Position numbers and translations under genes: made by a program. A stretch of 64,000 nt of DNA from Actinophytocola sp963729115 (GTDB lineage: Bacteria; Actinomycetota; Actinomycetes; Mycobacteriales; Pseudonocardiaceae), in contig CAVSMR010000014.1 of the NCBI GenBank assembly GCA_963729115.1, positions 1-64,000 of the forward strand, given 5' to 3'. The notes under the pieces are model-generated. The model was not told the origin of the DNA, did no database searches, and saw nothing but the letters and a program-made list of their open reading frames with translations. Numbering within the stretch: position 1 is the first letter of the stretch; every line of letters starts with the position of its first letter. Of the stretch, positions 1 through 8,654 are shown piece by piece.

Positions 1-662
1 AGCCAGATCGCGATGTAGTGGGACAACGCGGCCAGCACGGTGGCCGCGTGGAAGAACTCGTGGTGGCCGAAGACTCGGGGCCACGGGTTGGGCCACCGGG
101 TGGCGTAGAAGACCGCGCCCAGGGTGTAGAACGCGCCGCCCACCAGGATCAGGACCAGGGCGGCCACGCCGGCGTGGTGCAGCAGGTCCGGCAGGACGAA
201 GATGGCCACCCAGCCCAGCGCGATGTAGATCGGCGTGCCGAGCCAGCGTGGGGCGTGTGGCCACAGCAGCTTCAGCGCGACGCCCAGCACCGCGCCGCCC
301 CAGACGATTGACAGGACGATGTAGCCCGTCGGCTGGGGCATGGCCAGCAGGGTGAACGGGGTGTACGTCCCGGCGATGAACAGGAAGATCATCGAGTGGT
401 CGAGCCGCTTCATCCACGCGCGCACGCGCAGGCTGACCCACCAGCGCCGGTGGTACAGCGCGCTCACGCCGAACAGGCCCAGCACCGTCGCGCCGTAGAC
501 GGCCGTCGCCCAGCCTGCGGTGGCCGAGACGGTCGCGGCGGACACCGTGATGAGGGTGGCGCACGTGGCGATCGACACCAGGAAGGACCAGTAGTGGATC
601 ACGCCCCGCAGCCGCGGCTTCACGTGCTGGGCGGGCGGTGGGTTCAACGTCGCGGCAGGCAC
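1..662 (-). CDS. Hemolysin III family (PAQR-like) membrane protein, C-terminus cut by window edge
   Basis: Multi-pass inner-membrane protein of the hemolysin III / YqfA / PAQR superfamily; its cellular role is not settled. The translation shows successive hydrophobic helices and the family's hallmark polar residues: SALYHRR after helix 2, a KRLDHSMIF segment, and near the window edge GHHEFFHAA followed by SHYIAI, the conserved His motifs of the last helices. I chose the GTG at 660-662 because an N-terminal PPPAQHVKPRL segment follows it and no better start lies upstream. The last few codons lie beyond base 1. The gene is on the opposite strand to the prenyl synthase at 1201, as Rv1085c is to Rv1086 in M. 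tuberculosis. Family call is firm; the name hemolysin should not be read as a function. Confidence 0.88.
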   Translation of the reverse strand, partial: MPAATLNPPPAQHVKPRLRGVIHYWSFLVSIATCATLITVSAATVSATAGWATAVYGATVLGLFGVSALYHRRWWVSLRVRAWMKRLDHSMIFLFIAGTYTPFTLLAMPQPTGYIVLSIVWGGAVLGVALKLLWPHAPRWLGTPIYIALGWVAIFVLPDLLHHAGVAALVLILVGGAFYTLGAVFYATRWPNPWPRVFGHHEFFHAATVLAALSHYIAIW

Positions 663-714
663 GTGCCCCAGGTTACGGGACCGTAGGTTACGGCCGGGCA
701 AACCGTGAACGTCC

Positions 715-1152
715 TCACGACCAGCCGACGACCTCCCGGTGCTCGACCGCGAGGCACCGGTCCATCACCACGTCCAACCCACCCTCGGCCGCGATCGTGG
801 CGCCCTGCTCGCTCAGCACGCGCAGCTGCAACCACAGCGCGCCCGCCCCGATGGCCACCGCGTCGCGGGCGATCGCCGGTACGTGCTCGGGGCGGCGGAA
901 CACGTCCACGATGTCCACCTGCGACGGCAGGTCCGCCAGCGACGCGTACGCCGGCAGCCCCTCCCACGACGTCAGGTTCGGGTTCACCGGCAGGATCCGC
1001 ATGCCCGACCTCCGCAGGTAGCGGGCCACGCCGTGGCTCGGCCGGCCCGGGTCCGGGGACAGTCCGACGACCGCGACCGTGCGTGCCTCGCGCACCAGCC
1101 GCTCGATGACCGAGAGATCCTGCCACCGCGGATCGATGTCGGTTCGCTGCAT
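715..1152 (-). CDS. CoA-binding domain protein (YccU-like)
   Basis: A 145-residue single-domain Rossmann-fold protein of the CoA_binding family. Visible features are an N-terminal TVAVVGLSPDPGRPS glycine-rich nucleotide loop (about residues 21-35), ARYLRRSG, the LPVNPN segment that ends the second strand, and DIVDVFRRPEHVP, all typical of the small YccU/YneT-type proteins. Their substrate is unknown; the fold resembles the CoA-binding domain of succinyl-CoA synthetase. The ATG at 1150-1152 is preferred because the family usually begins with a short helix before the VAVVG strand. It is divergent from the prenyl synthase, whose start lies 48 bp away, so the two probably share a promoter region. 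Confidence 0.85.
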   Translation of the reverse strand: MQRTDIDPRWQDLSVIERLVREARTVAVVGLSPDPGRPSHGVARYLRRSGMRILPVNPNLTSWEGLPAYASLADLPSQVDIVDVFRRPEHVPAIARDAVAIGAGALWLQLRVLSEQGATIAAEGGLDVVMDRCLAVEHREVVGWS

Positions 1153-1200
1153 GGTTCCAGTGTGCCCCGCCCCCGACCGGGCGGCGTACCCTGCGGGAGC

Positions 1201-1992
1201 GTGACATCCGTCTGGCGGCGATTCCGCGGGAACGCCTCGAAGCTCGTCTACGGCATCTACGACAAGCGGCTCATCCAGCAGGCAGCGGGCCGCCACCCCC
1301 GGCACGTGGGCGTCGTGCTCGACGGCAACAGACGCTGGGCCCTCGAGGCCGGGTTCGACGACGTCGTCGACGGTCACCGGGCGGGTGCCAACCGGATCAA
1401 GGACCTGCTCAGCTGGTGCCAGGAGGCCGAGGTCCAGCTCGTCACGCTGTGGCTGCTGTCGACCGACAACGTGACGCGCCCGCAGGAGGAGCTCGGCCCC
1501 CTGCTCAAGATCATCGAGGACGTCGTCGACGAGCTCGCCGAGGACCACAAGACCTGGCGGGTGCGCATCATCGGCGCGCTCGACGTGCTGCCCGACGAGA
1601 CCGCCACCCGCATCGCCGCCGCCGCCCGGCGGACCGAGGGCCGGTCGGGCATGGAGGTCAACATCGCGGTCGGCTACGGCGGCCGCCGGGAGATCGCGGA
1701 CGCGGTGCGCAAGCTGCTCCAGCAGCACGCCGAGGAGGGCACCACCATCGAGGAGCTGGTCGAGGTCCTCGACGTCGACCACATCGCCGAGCACCTGTAC
1801 ACCTCGGGTCAGCCCGATCCGGACCTCGTCATCCGGACCTCGGGTGAACAGCGGCTGTCCGGCTTCCTGCTGTGGCAGTCCGCGCATTCCGAGTTCTGGT
1901 TCACCGAGGCCTACTGGCCCGACTTCCGCCGCACCGACTTCCTCCGGGCCCTGCGCGACTACGCGATTCGGCACCGCCGGTTCGGTTCCTGA
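1201..1992 (+). CDS. Short-chain Z-isoprenyl diphosphate synthase (UppS family, Rv1086-like)
   Basis: Cis-prenyltransferase of 263 residues that condenses isopentenyl diphosphate with an allylic primer, feeding polyprenyl-phosphate carriers for the cell wall. The family signature VVLDGNRRWA carries the catalytic Asp (about residue 41). The C-terminal half has VGYGGRREI and a long RTSGEQRLSGFLLWQ stretch, the diphosphate-binding Arg and Ser region, ending with ALRDYAIRHRR. The DGNRRWA variant and overall pattern match M. tuberculosis Rv1086, a Z-farnesyl diphosphate synthase, better than long-chain UppS. A GTG start follows a GCGGGAG ribosome site. A strong hairpin follows the stop. Product chain length cannot be read from sequence with certainty. 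Confidence 0.9.
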   Translation: MTSVWRRFRGNASKLVYGIYDKRLIQQAAGRHPRHVGVVLDGNRRWALEAGFDDVVDGHRAGANRIKDLLSWCQEAEVQLVTLWLLSTDNVTRPQEELGPLLKIIEDVVDELAEDHKTWRVRIIGALDVLPDETATRIAAAARRTEGRSGMEVNIAVGYGGRREIADAVRKLLQQHAEEGTTIEELVEVLDVDHIAEHLYTSGQPDPDLVIRTSGEQRLSGFLLWQSAHSEFWFTEAYWPDFRRTDFLRALRDYAIRHRRFGS

Positions 1993-1996
1993 GGAA

Positions 1997-2029
1997 CGAG
2001 GGCGCCACCCGGCAAGGGCGGCGCCCTCG
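1997..2029 (+). terminator. Rho-independent-type hairpin after the prenyl synthase
   Basis: A perfect 10-bp inverted repeat, CGAGGGCGCC and GGCGCCCTCG, flanks a 13-nt loop and begins 4 nt past the TGA stop of the prenyl synthase. No T-run follows, as is common in high-GC actinomycetes. Confidence 0.75.
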
Positions 2030-2413
2030 CCTCGCAAACGGCTGGAACGTCGCTCGATCAGGCGAGCCGATGGCCGGTTCGGCGGACACCCCAGGTGAGC
2101 GGGCAAGATCACTGCGTGTAGTTGGGAACGGCAGCTGCACGTGCGGTCACGAAACGAAAATCACCTGCGTGGCTGCCTGTCGGGTAACCAGAACCGCGGG
2201 TAGCGTCCAAAGTGACGGGTCGCGCCCACGCAGCCCGTTCCGGGAGGCCCAGGTCGTGATGGCGACGATCGAGAGGGCCGGCACCCGGCCCTCGTGGGTG
2301 ACGCGGCCGGCGTCGAGGAGGTTCTCGACGCTGACCTGATCGCCCAGCCTGGGTGGGTGCCTGGCCCTGCGAGGAGAGGCGGACGTGGGTGTCACGTTCG
2401 CATGGGAGTTGCC
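2030..2413. other. Long intergenic / leader region before phoH2
   Basis: About 385 bp separate the prenyl synthase terminator from phoH2. The 5' part is comparatively AT-rich for this genome (around 2117-2175) and probably holds the phoH2 promoter. The 3' part has two hairpins, listed separately. An open frame on the minus strand (2147-2395, 82 codons) and short plus-strand frames exist, but none has a clear ribosome site or recognisable family. In mycobacteria an antitoxin-like gene, phoAT, lies just upstream of phoH2; I could not identify a convincing counterpart here. Confidence 0.5.
2273..2330 (+). promoter_or_regulatory. Two hairpins in the probable phoH2 leader
   Basis: The first is a perfect 9-bp stem, GAGGGCCGG / CCGGCCCTC (2273-2281 with 2285-2293), with a 3-nt loop. 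The second is a 7-bp stem, CGTCGAG / CTCGACG (2311-2317 with 2324-2330). They lie 84-141 nt upstream of the phoH2 start and could be a terminator, a structured leader, or a processing site. No known riboswitch consensus was recognised. Confidence 0.4.
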
Positions 2414-3751
2414 GTGACTGCTTCGCGTTCCTCAGGAGGCCCGGGTGACCAGCGCCGTACTTACGTTCTCGACACGTCCGTGCTGCTCTCCGACGCGTGG
2501 GCGGTGACGCGGTTCGCCGAGCATGCGGTCGTCCTCCCGCTCGTCGTGATCGGTGAGCTCGAAGGCAAGCGCCACCATCCCGAGCTCGGCTGGTTCGCCC
2601 GAGAGGCACTCCGGCTCCTCGACGACCTGCGACAACAGCACGGCCGGCTGGACAAGCCGATACCCATCGGAACCTCCGGCGGCACGCTCCAGGTGGAGCT
2701 GAACCACTCCGACCCAGGGGTGCTGCCGCCCGGTTTCCGCACCGACTCCAACGACGCCCGCATCCTCGCCTGCGCGCTGAACATGGCCGCCGAGACCGAG
2801 GGCGTCGCGCTGGTCACGAAGGACATCCCGCTGCGGGTCAAGGCGGCCGCGGTCGGCCTGGAGGCCGACGAGTACCGCGCGCAGGAGGTCACCCCGTCCG
2901 GCTGGACCGGGATGGCCGACCTCGAATTGCCCGCCGAGGCCCTCGACGCCCTCTACCGCGACGGGGAGATCGACCCCGCCACGTTCGGGGTCGCGAACGC
3001 CGTCGAGTACCCGTGCAACACCGGCCTGCGGCTGATCGCATCGTCGGCGAGCGCGCTCGGCCGGGTCACCAAGGACAAGCAGATCCAGCTCGTCCGCGGG
3101 GACCGGGAGGCCTTCGGGCTGCACGGCCGCTCCGCCGAGCAGCGGGTCGCGCTCGACCTGCTGCTCGACTCCGAGGTCGGCATCGTCTCGCTGGGCGGGC
3201 GGGCCGGCACCGGCAAGTCGGCGCTCGCGCTGTGCGCCGGCCTCGAGGCGGTGATGGAACGCGGGGCGCACCGCAAGGTGGTCGTGTTCCGCCCGGTCTA
3301 CGCGGTCGGCGGCCAGGAGCTCGGCTACCTGCCGGGCTCGGAGAGCGAGAAGATGCAGCCGTGGGCGCAGGCGGTGTTCGACACCCTCGGCGCGCTCGTC
3401 AGCAAGGCCGTGATCGACGAGGTGCTCGCCCGCGGCATGCTCGAGGTGCTCCCGCTGACCCACATCCGCGGCCGCTCCCTGCACGACTCGTTCGTGATCG
3501 TCGACGAGGCGCAGTCGCTGGAGCGCAACGTGCTGCTGACCGTGCTGTCCCGGCTCGGCACCGGGTCGCGGGTGGTGCTCACCCATGACGTGGCGCAGCG
3601 GGACAACCTGCGGGTCGGCCGGCACGACGGCGTCGCCGCGGTGATCGAGAAGCTCAAGGGCCACCCGCTGTTCGCGCACGTCACGCTGACCCGGTCCGAG
3701 CGTTCGCCGATCGCGGCGCTGGTGACCGAGATGCTGGAGGACCAGGCCTGA
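2414..3751 (+). CDS. phoH2: PhoH2: PIN-domain ribonuclease fused to PhoH ATPase
   Basis: Two-domain protein of 445 residues. The N-terminal PIN domain opens with TYVLDTSVLLSD (catalytic Asp), has VVIGELEGKRHH and DSNDARILACA acidic residues, and continues to about residue 150. The C-terminal PhoH ATPase has Walker A GGRAGTGKSA (near residue 260) and Walker B FVIVDEAQSLE (near 362), plus SRVVLTHDVAQRDN. Mycobacterial PhoH2 is described as a sequence-selective RNA helicase/ribonuclease and resembles a VapC toxin fused to its own motor. I chose the GTG at 2414 because GGGAG sits 5 nt upstream; an in-frame ATG at 2402 is possible. It follows the prenyl synthase in the same direction, in line with the Rv1086 to Rv1095 neighbourhood. 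Confidence 0.92.
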   Translation: MTASRSSGGPGDQRRTYVLDTSVLLSDAWAVTRFAEHAVVLPLVVIGELEGKRHHPELGWFAREALRLLDDLRQQHGRLDKPIPIGTSGGTLQVELNHSDPGVLPPGFRTDSNDARILACALNMAAETEGVALVTKDIPLRVKAAAVGLEADEYRAQEVTPSGWTGMADLELPAEALDALYRDGEIDPATFGVANAVEYPCNTGLRLIASSASALGRVTKDKQIQLVRGDREAFGLHGRSAEQRVALDLLLDSEVGIVSLGGRAGTGKSALALCAGLEAVMERGAHRKVVVFRPVYAVGGQELGYLPGSESEKMQPWAQAVFDTLGALVSKAVIDEVLARGMLEVLPLTHIRGRSLHDSFVIVDEAQSLERNVLLTVLSRLGTGSRVVLTHDVAQRDNLRVGRHDGVAAVIEKLKGHPLFAHVTLTRSERSPIAALVTEMLEDQA

Positions 3752-3848
3752 CCGGACGCGGCGCCCGCCCCTGGTAGGGGTAGCCCCCGGGGGAAACCGG
3801 GAGCTTCCCTGATGGTTCGCGAGGCCCCGGCACGAGAGTGTTGATCTC

Positions 3849-4544
3849 GTGACGAACCTCGTGCCGATCCAGGAGCGGGCGCTGCGCCGTGTCCACCCCG
3901 CCGCCGCCCCGCGCCCGTCCGTCTTCGCCGTCCGGCTGGGCCTGTCCGGCATCGTGCTGTCGGCGTTGTTCATGACCCAGCTGACCGTCGTCGCGTGGGA
4001 CCGGATGAGCGTCCTGAACACGACGATGTCCGACTACGTGTTCGTGCCGCGGGTGGGCTGGATGTTCGGCGCGGCCGTGCTGTGCATGTGCGTGGCCGGC
4101 ATCGGCGCGATGGCCGGCCTCGCGGTGATCCGCTTGCTGGGCAACGGCTTGCTGCGCGTCACGCTCGGGCTCGCGGTGCTGGGGTCGCTGCTCGCCGCGC
4201 TGTTCCGGACCGACCTCGGCGAGTCACTGTCCACATCGGCCCAGATCCACCGGTACGCGGCCGGCGTGGTGTTCTTCTGCGTGCCGATCGCGGCGTACCT
4301 GGTCGCCCGCTCGCTGACCGACGTCGGCTACCTGGGGGCCGACCGGAAGCTGTTGTACGCCAACGTGATCGTCACGTCGGTGGTGCTGACGCTGTTCATG
4401 ACCTCGCACTTCGGCGCGATGCCGGAGGTGCTGCAGGACCTGAACGGGCTGTTCCAGCGGATGCTGTTCGTGCTGGAGCTCGTGCTGCTGGGCCAGCTCG
4501 TCCTGCTGCCGCTGCGGTTCCGCGCGCTACCAGCCGCGCGGTAG
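3849..4544 (+). CDS. DUF998-type integral membrane protein
   Basis: A 231-residue protein with about six hydrophobic helices and an Arg-rich cytoplasmic N-terminus. The loop FRTDLGESLSTSAQIHRYAA, with its acidic residue and His before helix 4, matches the pattern of DUF998 proteins, whose function is unknown. The GTG at 3849 is used because the N-terminal basic segment precedes helix 1 from there; ribosome-site support is weak. The 3' end overlaps the convergent guaB1 by 18 bp. It is about 100 bp past phoH2 and may have its own promoter. Confidence 0.72.
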   Translation: MTNLVPIQERALRRVHPAAAPRPSVFAVRLGLSGIVLSALFMTQLTVVAWDRMSVLNTTMSDYVFVPRVGWMFGAAVLCMCVAGIGAMAGLAVIRLLGNGLLRVTLGLAVLGSLLAALFRTDLGESLSTSAQIHRYAAGVVFFCVPIAAYLVARSLTDVGYLGADRKLLYANVIVTSVVLTLFMTSHFGAMPEVLQDLNGLFQRMLFVLELVLLGQLVLLPLRFRALPAAR

Positions 4545-5963
4545 CGGAGCGCCCTCGGCGAAGCCGGACGCGGACTGGGTGCCCACGACCGCCTTCGCGT
4601 GGAAGTCCTCCAGGGTCGTCGCCCCCGTGTACGTGCACGCCGAGCGCAGGCCGGAGCAGATCGAGTCCAGCAGGTCCTCCACGCTCGGCGCGGCCGGGTC
4701 CAGGCGCATCCGCGACGTCGAGATGCCCTCCTCGAACAGGCCCTTCCGGGCCCGGTCGAACGCGCCGTCGCCGCGGGTGCGGGCGGTGACCGCGCGCTTG
4801 GACGCCATGCCGAACGACTCCTTGTACGGCTGGCCCTGCTCGTCGCGCCGCAGGTCGCCCGGCGACTCGTACGTCCCGGCGAACCACGAGCCGACCATCA
4901 CGCTCGACGCGCCCGCCGCGAGCGCCAGCGCCACGTCCCGCGGGTGGCGCACGCCGCCGTCGGCCCACACGTGGCAGCCCAGCTCGCGGGCCGCCTGGGC
5001 GCACTCCAGCACCGACGAGAACTGCGGCCGGCCGACGCCGGTCATCATGCGCGTCGTGCACATCGCACCCGGTCCCACGCCGACCTTGACCACGTCGGCG
5101 CCGGCCTCGACCAGGTCGCGCACGCCCTGCGAGGTCACCACGTTGCCGGCCACGACCGGCACGCCCGGGTCGGTCGCCCGCACGGCCCGCAACGCCGTCA
5201 GCATCTTCTCCTGGTGGCCGTGCGCGGTGTCCACGACGAGCGTGTCGACCTCGGCCGCCAGCAGCGCCTTCGCCTTGGCGGCGACGTCGCCGTTCACGCC
5301 CAGCGCGGCCGCCACCCGCAACCGGCCGCGCGCGTCCACGGCGGGCCGGTACAGCTCCGCCCGCAGCGCGCCGACCTCGGTGAGCACGCCGGCCAGCCGC
5401 CCCCCGTCGTCGACCCCGAGCGCGACGCGGGCGGTGCGGCCGTGCAGCCGGTCGAACACCTCGCGGGGCGGGGTGCCGATCGGCACGGTGACCAGCTCGG
5501 GGTCGGCCACGTCGGCGACGCGGGTGAACCGGTCCACGCCCGCGCACGCCGCCTCGTCGACGACCCCGGCCGGGCGTCCGGCCGCGTCGACCACGACGAC
5601 CGCCCCGTGCGCGCGCTTGGGCAGCAGGTTCAGCGCGTCGGCCACCGCGTCGCCCGGGGTGAGCACGAGCGGGGTGTCCCAGACGACGTGCCGCGACTTC
5701 ACCCAGGCCACGATGTCGGCCACCACCGCCGGGTCGACGTCCTGCGGCAGCACCACGAGCCCGCCGCGGCGAGCCACCGTCTCGGCCATCCGGCGCCCGG
5801 CGACCGCGGTCATGTTGGCCACCACCAACGGAATGGTGCCGCCCGTGCCGTCCGATGTGGACAGATCGACGTCGAACCGGGACTCGACCGACGACCGGCC
5901 GGGCACCAGGAAGACGTCGTCGTAGGTCAGGTCGTAGGCCGGCGGGTCGCTGAGGAAGTCCAC
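4527..5963 (-). CDS. guaB1: GuaB1: IMP-dehydrogenase-related protein, probable GMP reductase
   Basis: A 478-residue TIM-barrel enzyme of the IMPDH/GMP reductase family with an inserted CBS pair (about residues 95-205). The N-terminus (LTYDDVFLVPG) and the catalytic loop GPGAMCTTRMM, with Cys302, are intact, as is the VWADGGVRHPRDV phosphate-binding segment. In actinobacteria this clade is distinct from the biosynthetic GuaB2, and in mycobacteria it has been assigned GMP reductase activity, converting GMP to IMP in purine salvage, with CBS-mediated nucleotide control. The gene lies 10 bp downstream of the ligase gene on the same strand, so the two are probably co-transcribed. The specific reductase role is inferred from the clade. 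Confidence 0.88.
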   Translation of the reverse strand: MDFLSDPPAYDLTYDDVFLVPGRSSVESRFDVDLSTSDGTGGTIPLVVANMTAVAGRRMAETVARRGGLVVLPQDVDPAVVADIVAWVKSRHVVWDTPLVLTPGDAVADALNLLPKRAHGAVVVVDAAGRPAGVVDEAACAGVDRFTRVADVADPELVTVPIGTPPREVFDRLHGRTARVALGVDDGGRLAGVLTEVGALRAELYRPAVDARGRLRVAAALGVNGDVAAKAKALLAAEVDTLVVDTAHGHQEKMLTALRAVRATDPGVPVVAGNVVTSQGVRDLVEAGADVVKVGVGPGAMCTTRMMTGVGRPQFSSVLECAQAARELGCHVWADGGVRHPRDVALALAAGASSVMVGSWFAGTYESPGDLRRDEQGQPYKESFGMASKRAVTARTRGDGAFDRARKGLFEEGISTSRMRLDPAAPSVEDLLDSICSGLRSACTYTGATTLEDFHAKAVVGTQSASGFAEGAPLPRGW

Positions 5964-5973
5964 GTCGGAGAGC

Positions 5974-7488
5974 CTAAGCGCTGGTGGCCCCGGGCAGCAT
6001 CGCGCGCACCGTATCGATGGTGTCGGCCTCGGGCGGCTCCTTGTCGGGCCGGTAGCGCACGACCCGGGCGAACCGCAGCGCGACGCCGCCCGGGTAGCGG
6101 CTGCTGACCTGCACGCCGTCGAGCGCGATCTCGACGACCAGGTGCGGGCGCAGGTACACGGTCCAGTCGGTGCGGCGGTCCTCGTACTTGGGGAACTCCG
6201 CGGTCTGCCAGGCGAGCAGCTCGTCGGTGAGGCCCTTGAACGTCTTGCCGACCATCACCGGCGGGCCGCCGTCGGGGTCGCGGGCGCCGAGGTGGAGGTT
6301 CGACAGGTACCCGGTGCGCCGGCCGTGCCCCCACTCCGCCGCGAGTACCACCAGGTCGAGCGTGTGCACCGGCTTGACCTTGCGCCACGCCTTGCCGCGC
6401 CGGCCCGCCTGGTAGGTGGAGTCGAGGTCCTTGACGACGACCCCCTCGTGGCCCTGCGCGAGGGCCGCGCGGAGGACCTCCTGCGCCTGTTCGGGGGTCG
6501 GCTCCAGCGCGCCGGGGATGACCAGCGCGGCGCCGACGGCCTTGTGCAGGGCCTCGTTGCGCTCGCGGAGCGGGGCGTCGACGAGGTCGGTGCCGTCGAG
6601 GTGCACGCAGTCGAAGAAGTACGGGTGCAGCAACAGCTCGCGCTCGCTGCTGGCGCCGAAGCGGCTCATCGTCTCCTGGAACGGGCGGGGCCGGCCGTCG
6701 TCGTCGAGGGCCAGCGTCTCGCCGTCGAGGACGGCCTGGCGCGCGGGCAGCCGCCGCACGAGCTCGACCAGCTCGGGCACGGACTTCGTGATCTCGCGCA
6801 GCGTGCGGGTGTAGACGTGCACGTCGTCGCCGTCCTTGTGCACCTGGATGCGCGCGCCGTCGAGCTTGTACTCGACCACGACCGCCTCGCTCAGGGCACC
6901 GGCCAGCGACTCGCCCGGCGAGGCGAGCATCGGGCGGATCGGTCGGCCCAGCGTCAGGCCGAACTCGCCCAGCGCCGCCTCGCCACCGGTCAGGGCGGCC
7001 GCCGCGGTGTCGGGTAACCGGCCGGAGAGCATGAACGCGCGGCGCACCGCCTCCTTGCCGACCCCGGCGGCCGCCGCGATCGCGTCGAGCATGACGCCCT
7101 CGAGCGCGCCCTGGCGCAGCTCGCCGGTGAGCAGGTGCAGCAGGAAGCGCTGCTCGGCGACGGTGGCGGTGTCGAACAGGGTGGTCAGCAGGTCGGTCCG
7201 CTTCTGTGCGGAGCCCTTGCCGCTGGCCGCGGCCACCTCGTCGAAGGCGCGGTCGACCTGCGCCACGGTGAGCGACGGCTGCTGGGCCGGGGTGTGCTCC
7301 AGCTCCACGAGCGTGCGCCAGCCCGCGCCGATCCGGCCCTGCCGGGGCGTGCCGGCCAGGTAGCCGACGACCGTGCCGACCTGGTCCCCGGCGCGGCGGA
7401 GCAGGTCGGCGAGCGCCTCGACCTTGGCCAGCCGGGACCGGGTGGCGGACACCGCGGCGGAGGTCTGGACGACGTCAGCGAGCAACAC
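5974..7488 (-). CDS. ligB: ATP-dependent DNA ligase (LigB/Rv3062-like)
   Basis: A 504-residue ATP-dependent ligase that seals nicks through a covalent lysyl-AMP. The N-terminal DNA-binding domain contains the GELRQGALEGVM segment. The adenylation domain begins at YKLDGARIQVH, with the nucleophile Lys208 in KLDG; RTLREITKS, LDGETLAL, FFDCVHLDG, EGVVVKDL and KAWRKVKP supply motifs III-V. The OB-fold ends with SRYPGGVALRFARVVRYR. The start is a GTG followed by LLADV, as in M. tuberculosis LigB; the upstream ATG codons are out of frame. It is the first gene of a probable ligB-guaB1 unit and is divergent from the MerR-PP2C gene. Confidence 0.92.
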   Translation of the reverse strand: MLLADVVQTSAAVSATRSRLAKVEALADLLRRAGDQVGTVVGYLAGTPRQGRIGAGWRTLVELEHTPAQQPSLTVAQVDRAFDEVAAASGKGSAQKRTDLLTTLFDTATVAEQRFLLHLLTGELRQGALEGVMLDAIAAAAGVGKEAVRRAFMLSGRLPDTAAAALTGGEAALGEFGLTLGRPIRPMLASPGESLAGALSEAVVVEYKLDGARIQVHKDGDDVHVYTRTLREITKSVPELVELVRRLPARQAVLDGETLALDDDGRPRPFQETMSRFGASSERELLLHPYFFDCVHLDGTDLVDAPLRERNEALHKAVGAALVIPGALEPTPEQAQEVLRAALAQGHEGVVVKDLDSTYQAGRRGKAWRKVKPVHTLDLVVLAAEWGHGRRTGYLSNLHLGARDPDGGPPVMVGKTFKGLTDELLAWQTAEFPKYEDRRTDWTVYLRPHLVVEIALDGVQVSSRYPGGVALRFARVVRYRPDKEPPEADTIDTVRAMLPGATSA

Positions 7489-7599
7489 AGCGCCATCATG
7501 CCCCCGGGGACTGACAATCCGCTGGGCTTGACCCTCACCATGGGGGAGAGCCCAGCGTGGCCGTACCCGGGCACGGAGCCCGGTTCGAGGAGGTGCGTG

Positions 7600-8643
7600 G
7601 TGCTGACCATCGGGACGTTCGCCAGGGCGTCGCGGCTCTCGCCGAAGGCGCTGCGGCTCTACGACGAGCTGGGGCTGCTGCGGCCGGCGCGCGTCGACCC
7701 GGTCAGCGGGTACCGGTTCTACGAGCCCGCACAGCTGGAGCGGGCGCGGCTGGTGGCCTGGCTGCGGCGGCTGGGGATGCCGCTGGCGCGGATCAGGACG
7801 GTCTGCGACCTGCCGGCCGAGGCGGCCGCGGCCGCCGTCGCGGAGTACTGGCACCAGGTGGAGGCGGAGACCGCCGTGCGGCGCGACCTCGCCGAGTTCC
7901 TCGTCGATCATCTGTCCGGAAAGGACACTGCCATGGCATCGACATCGCCGCTCACCATCCGCTACGCCGTTCGCACCGACCGCGGGCTCGTCCGCGAGTC
8001 CAACCAGGACCGTGCCTACGCCGGCCAGCGCGTGCTCGCCGTCGCCGACGGTTACGGCGCCGGCGGCGCGGCCGCGAGCGAGTCCGCGATCGACGCGTTG
8101 CGCGGGCTCGACGTGCCCGCGGGCGACCTGCTCAACGTGATGTCCGAGGCCGGCCGGCGGGCGGGTGACGCCGTCCGTGACCTGATGGCCGCCGACCCGG
8201 AGCCGGACGGCGGCACGACGTTGACGGCGTTGCTCTGGTCGGGCTCGCAGCTGGGCCTGGTGCACATCGGCGACAGCCGCGCGTACCTGCTGCGGGGCGA
8301 CGAGCTGTTCCAGATCACGAGCGACCACACGGTCGTCCAGGCCATGGTCGACGAGGGCAAGCTGACCGAGGACGAGGTGGCGACCCACCCGCAGCGGATG
8401 CTGCTGCTGCAGGCCCTCGGGACCGGCGAGCCCGACGTGGCACTGCGCGACGTGGCGGCGGGTGACCGGTACCTGCTCTGCTCGGACGGCCTGCACCGCG
8501 TCCTGTCGCACGACACGCTGCGCTCGGTGCTAACGACGATCCCCGACCCGGAGGCGGCGGTCGGTCACCTGGTGGAGCTGGCCAACGAGCAGGGCGGTCC
8601 GGACAACGTGAGCTGCGTGATCGCCGACATCGAAGCGAGCTGA
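7600..8643 (+). CDS. MerR-type HTH regulator fused to a PP2C protein phosphatase
   Basis: A 347-residue fusion. Residues 1-75 are a MerR winged helix: TIGTFARASRLSPKALRLYD, then LLRPARVDPVSGYRFYEPAQ and a short helix pair. A linker (about 75-110) leads to a PP2C (PPM) domain with the canonical metal-binding acidic motifs: RESNQDRAY, AVADGYGAGG, GGTTLTALL, HIGDSRAYLLRG, LLCSDGLHR and GGPDNVSCVI. All aspartates expected for two-metal catalysis are present, so it should dephosphorylate Ser/Thr. The usual MerR C-terminal effector domain has been replaced by the phosphatase. AGGAGG at 7588-7593 lies 6 nt before the second of two tandem GTG codons, so I start at 7600; GTG 7597 is the alternative. 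Partner kinase and target DNA are unknown. Confidence 0.85.
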   Translation: MLTIGTFARASRLSPKALRLYDELGLLRPARVDPVSGYRFYEPAQLERARLVAWLRRLGMPLARIRTVCDLPAEAAAAAVAEYWHQVEAETAVRRDLAEFLVDHLSGKDTAMASTSPLTIRYAVRTDRGLVRESNQDRAYAGQRVLAVADGYGAGGAAASESAIDALRGLDVPAGDLLNVMSEAGRRAGDAVRDLMAADPEPDGGTTLTALLWSGSQLGLVHIGDSRAYLLRGDELFQITSDHTVVQAMVDEGKLTEDEVATHPQRMLLLQALGTGEPDVALRDVAAGDRYLLCSDGLHRVLSHDTLRSVLTTIPDPEAAVGHLVELANEQGGPDNVSCVIADIEAS

Positions 8644-8654
8644 CCGGCACGGCT

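Noticed and set aside
2147..2395. An 82-codon minus-strand ORF as the phoAT antitoxin counterpart
   Set aside because: Wrong strand for phoAT, no ribosome site, and no resemblance that I recognise.
2270..2400. Cyclic-di-AMP (ydaO-type) riboswitch before phoH2
   Set aside because: Some GC-rich stems and a GAGAGG-like 3' end recall it, but the conserved core elements could not be aligned.
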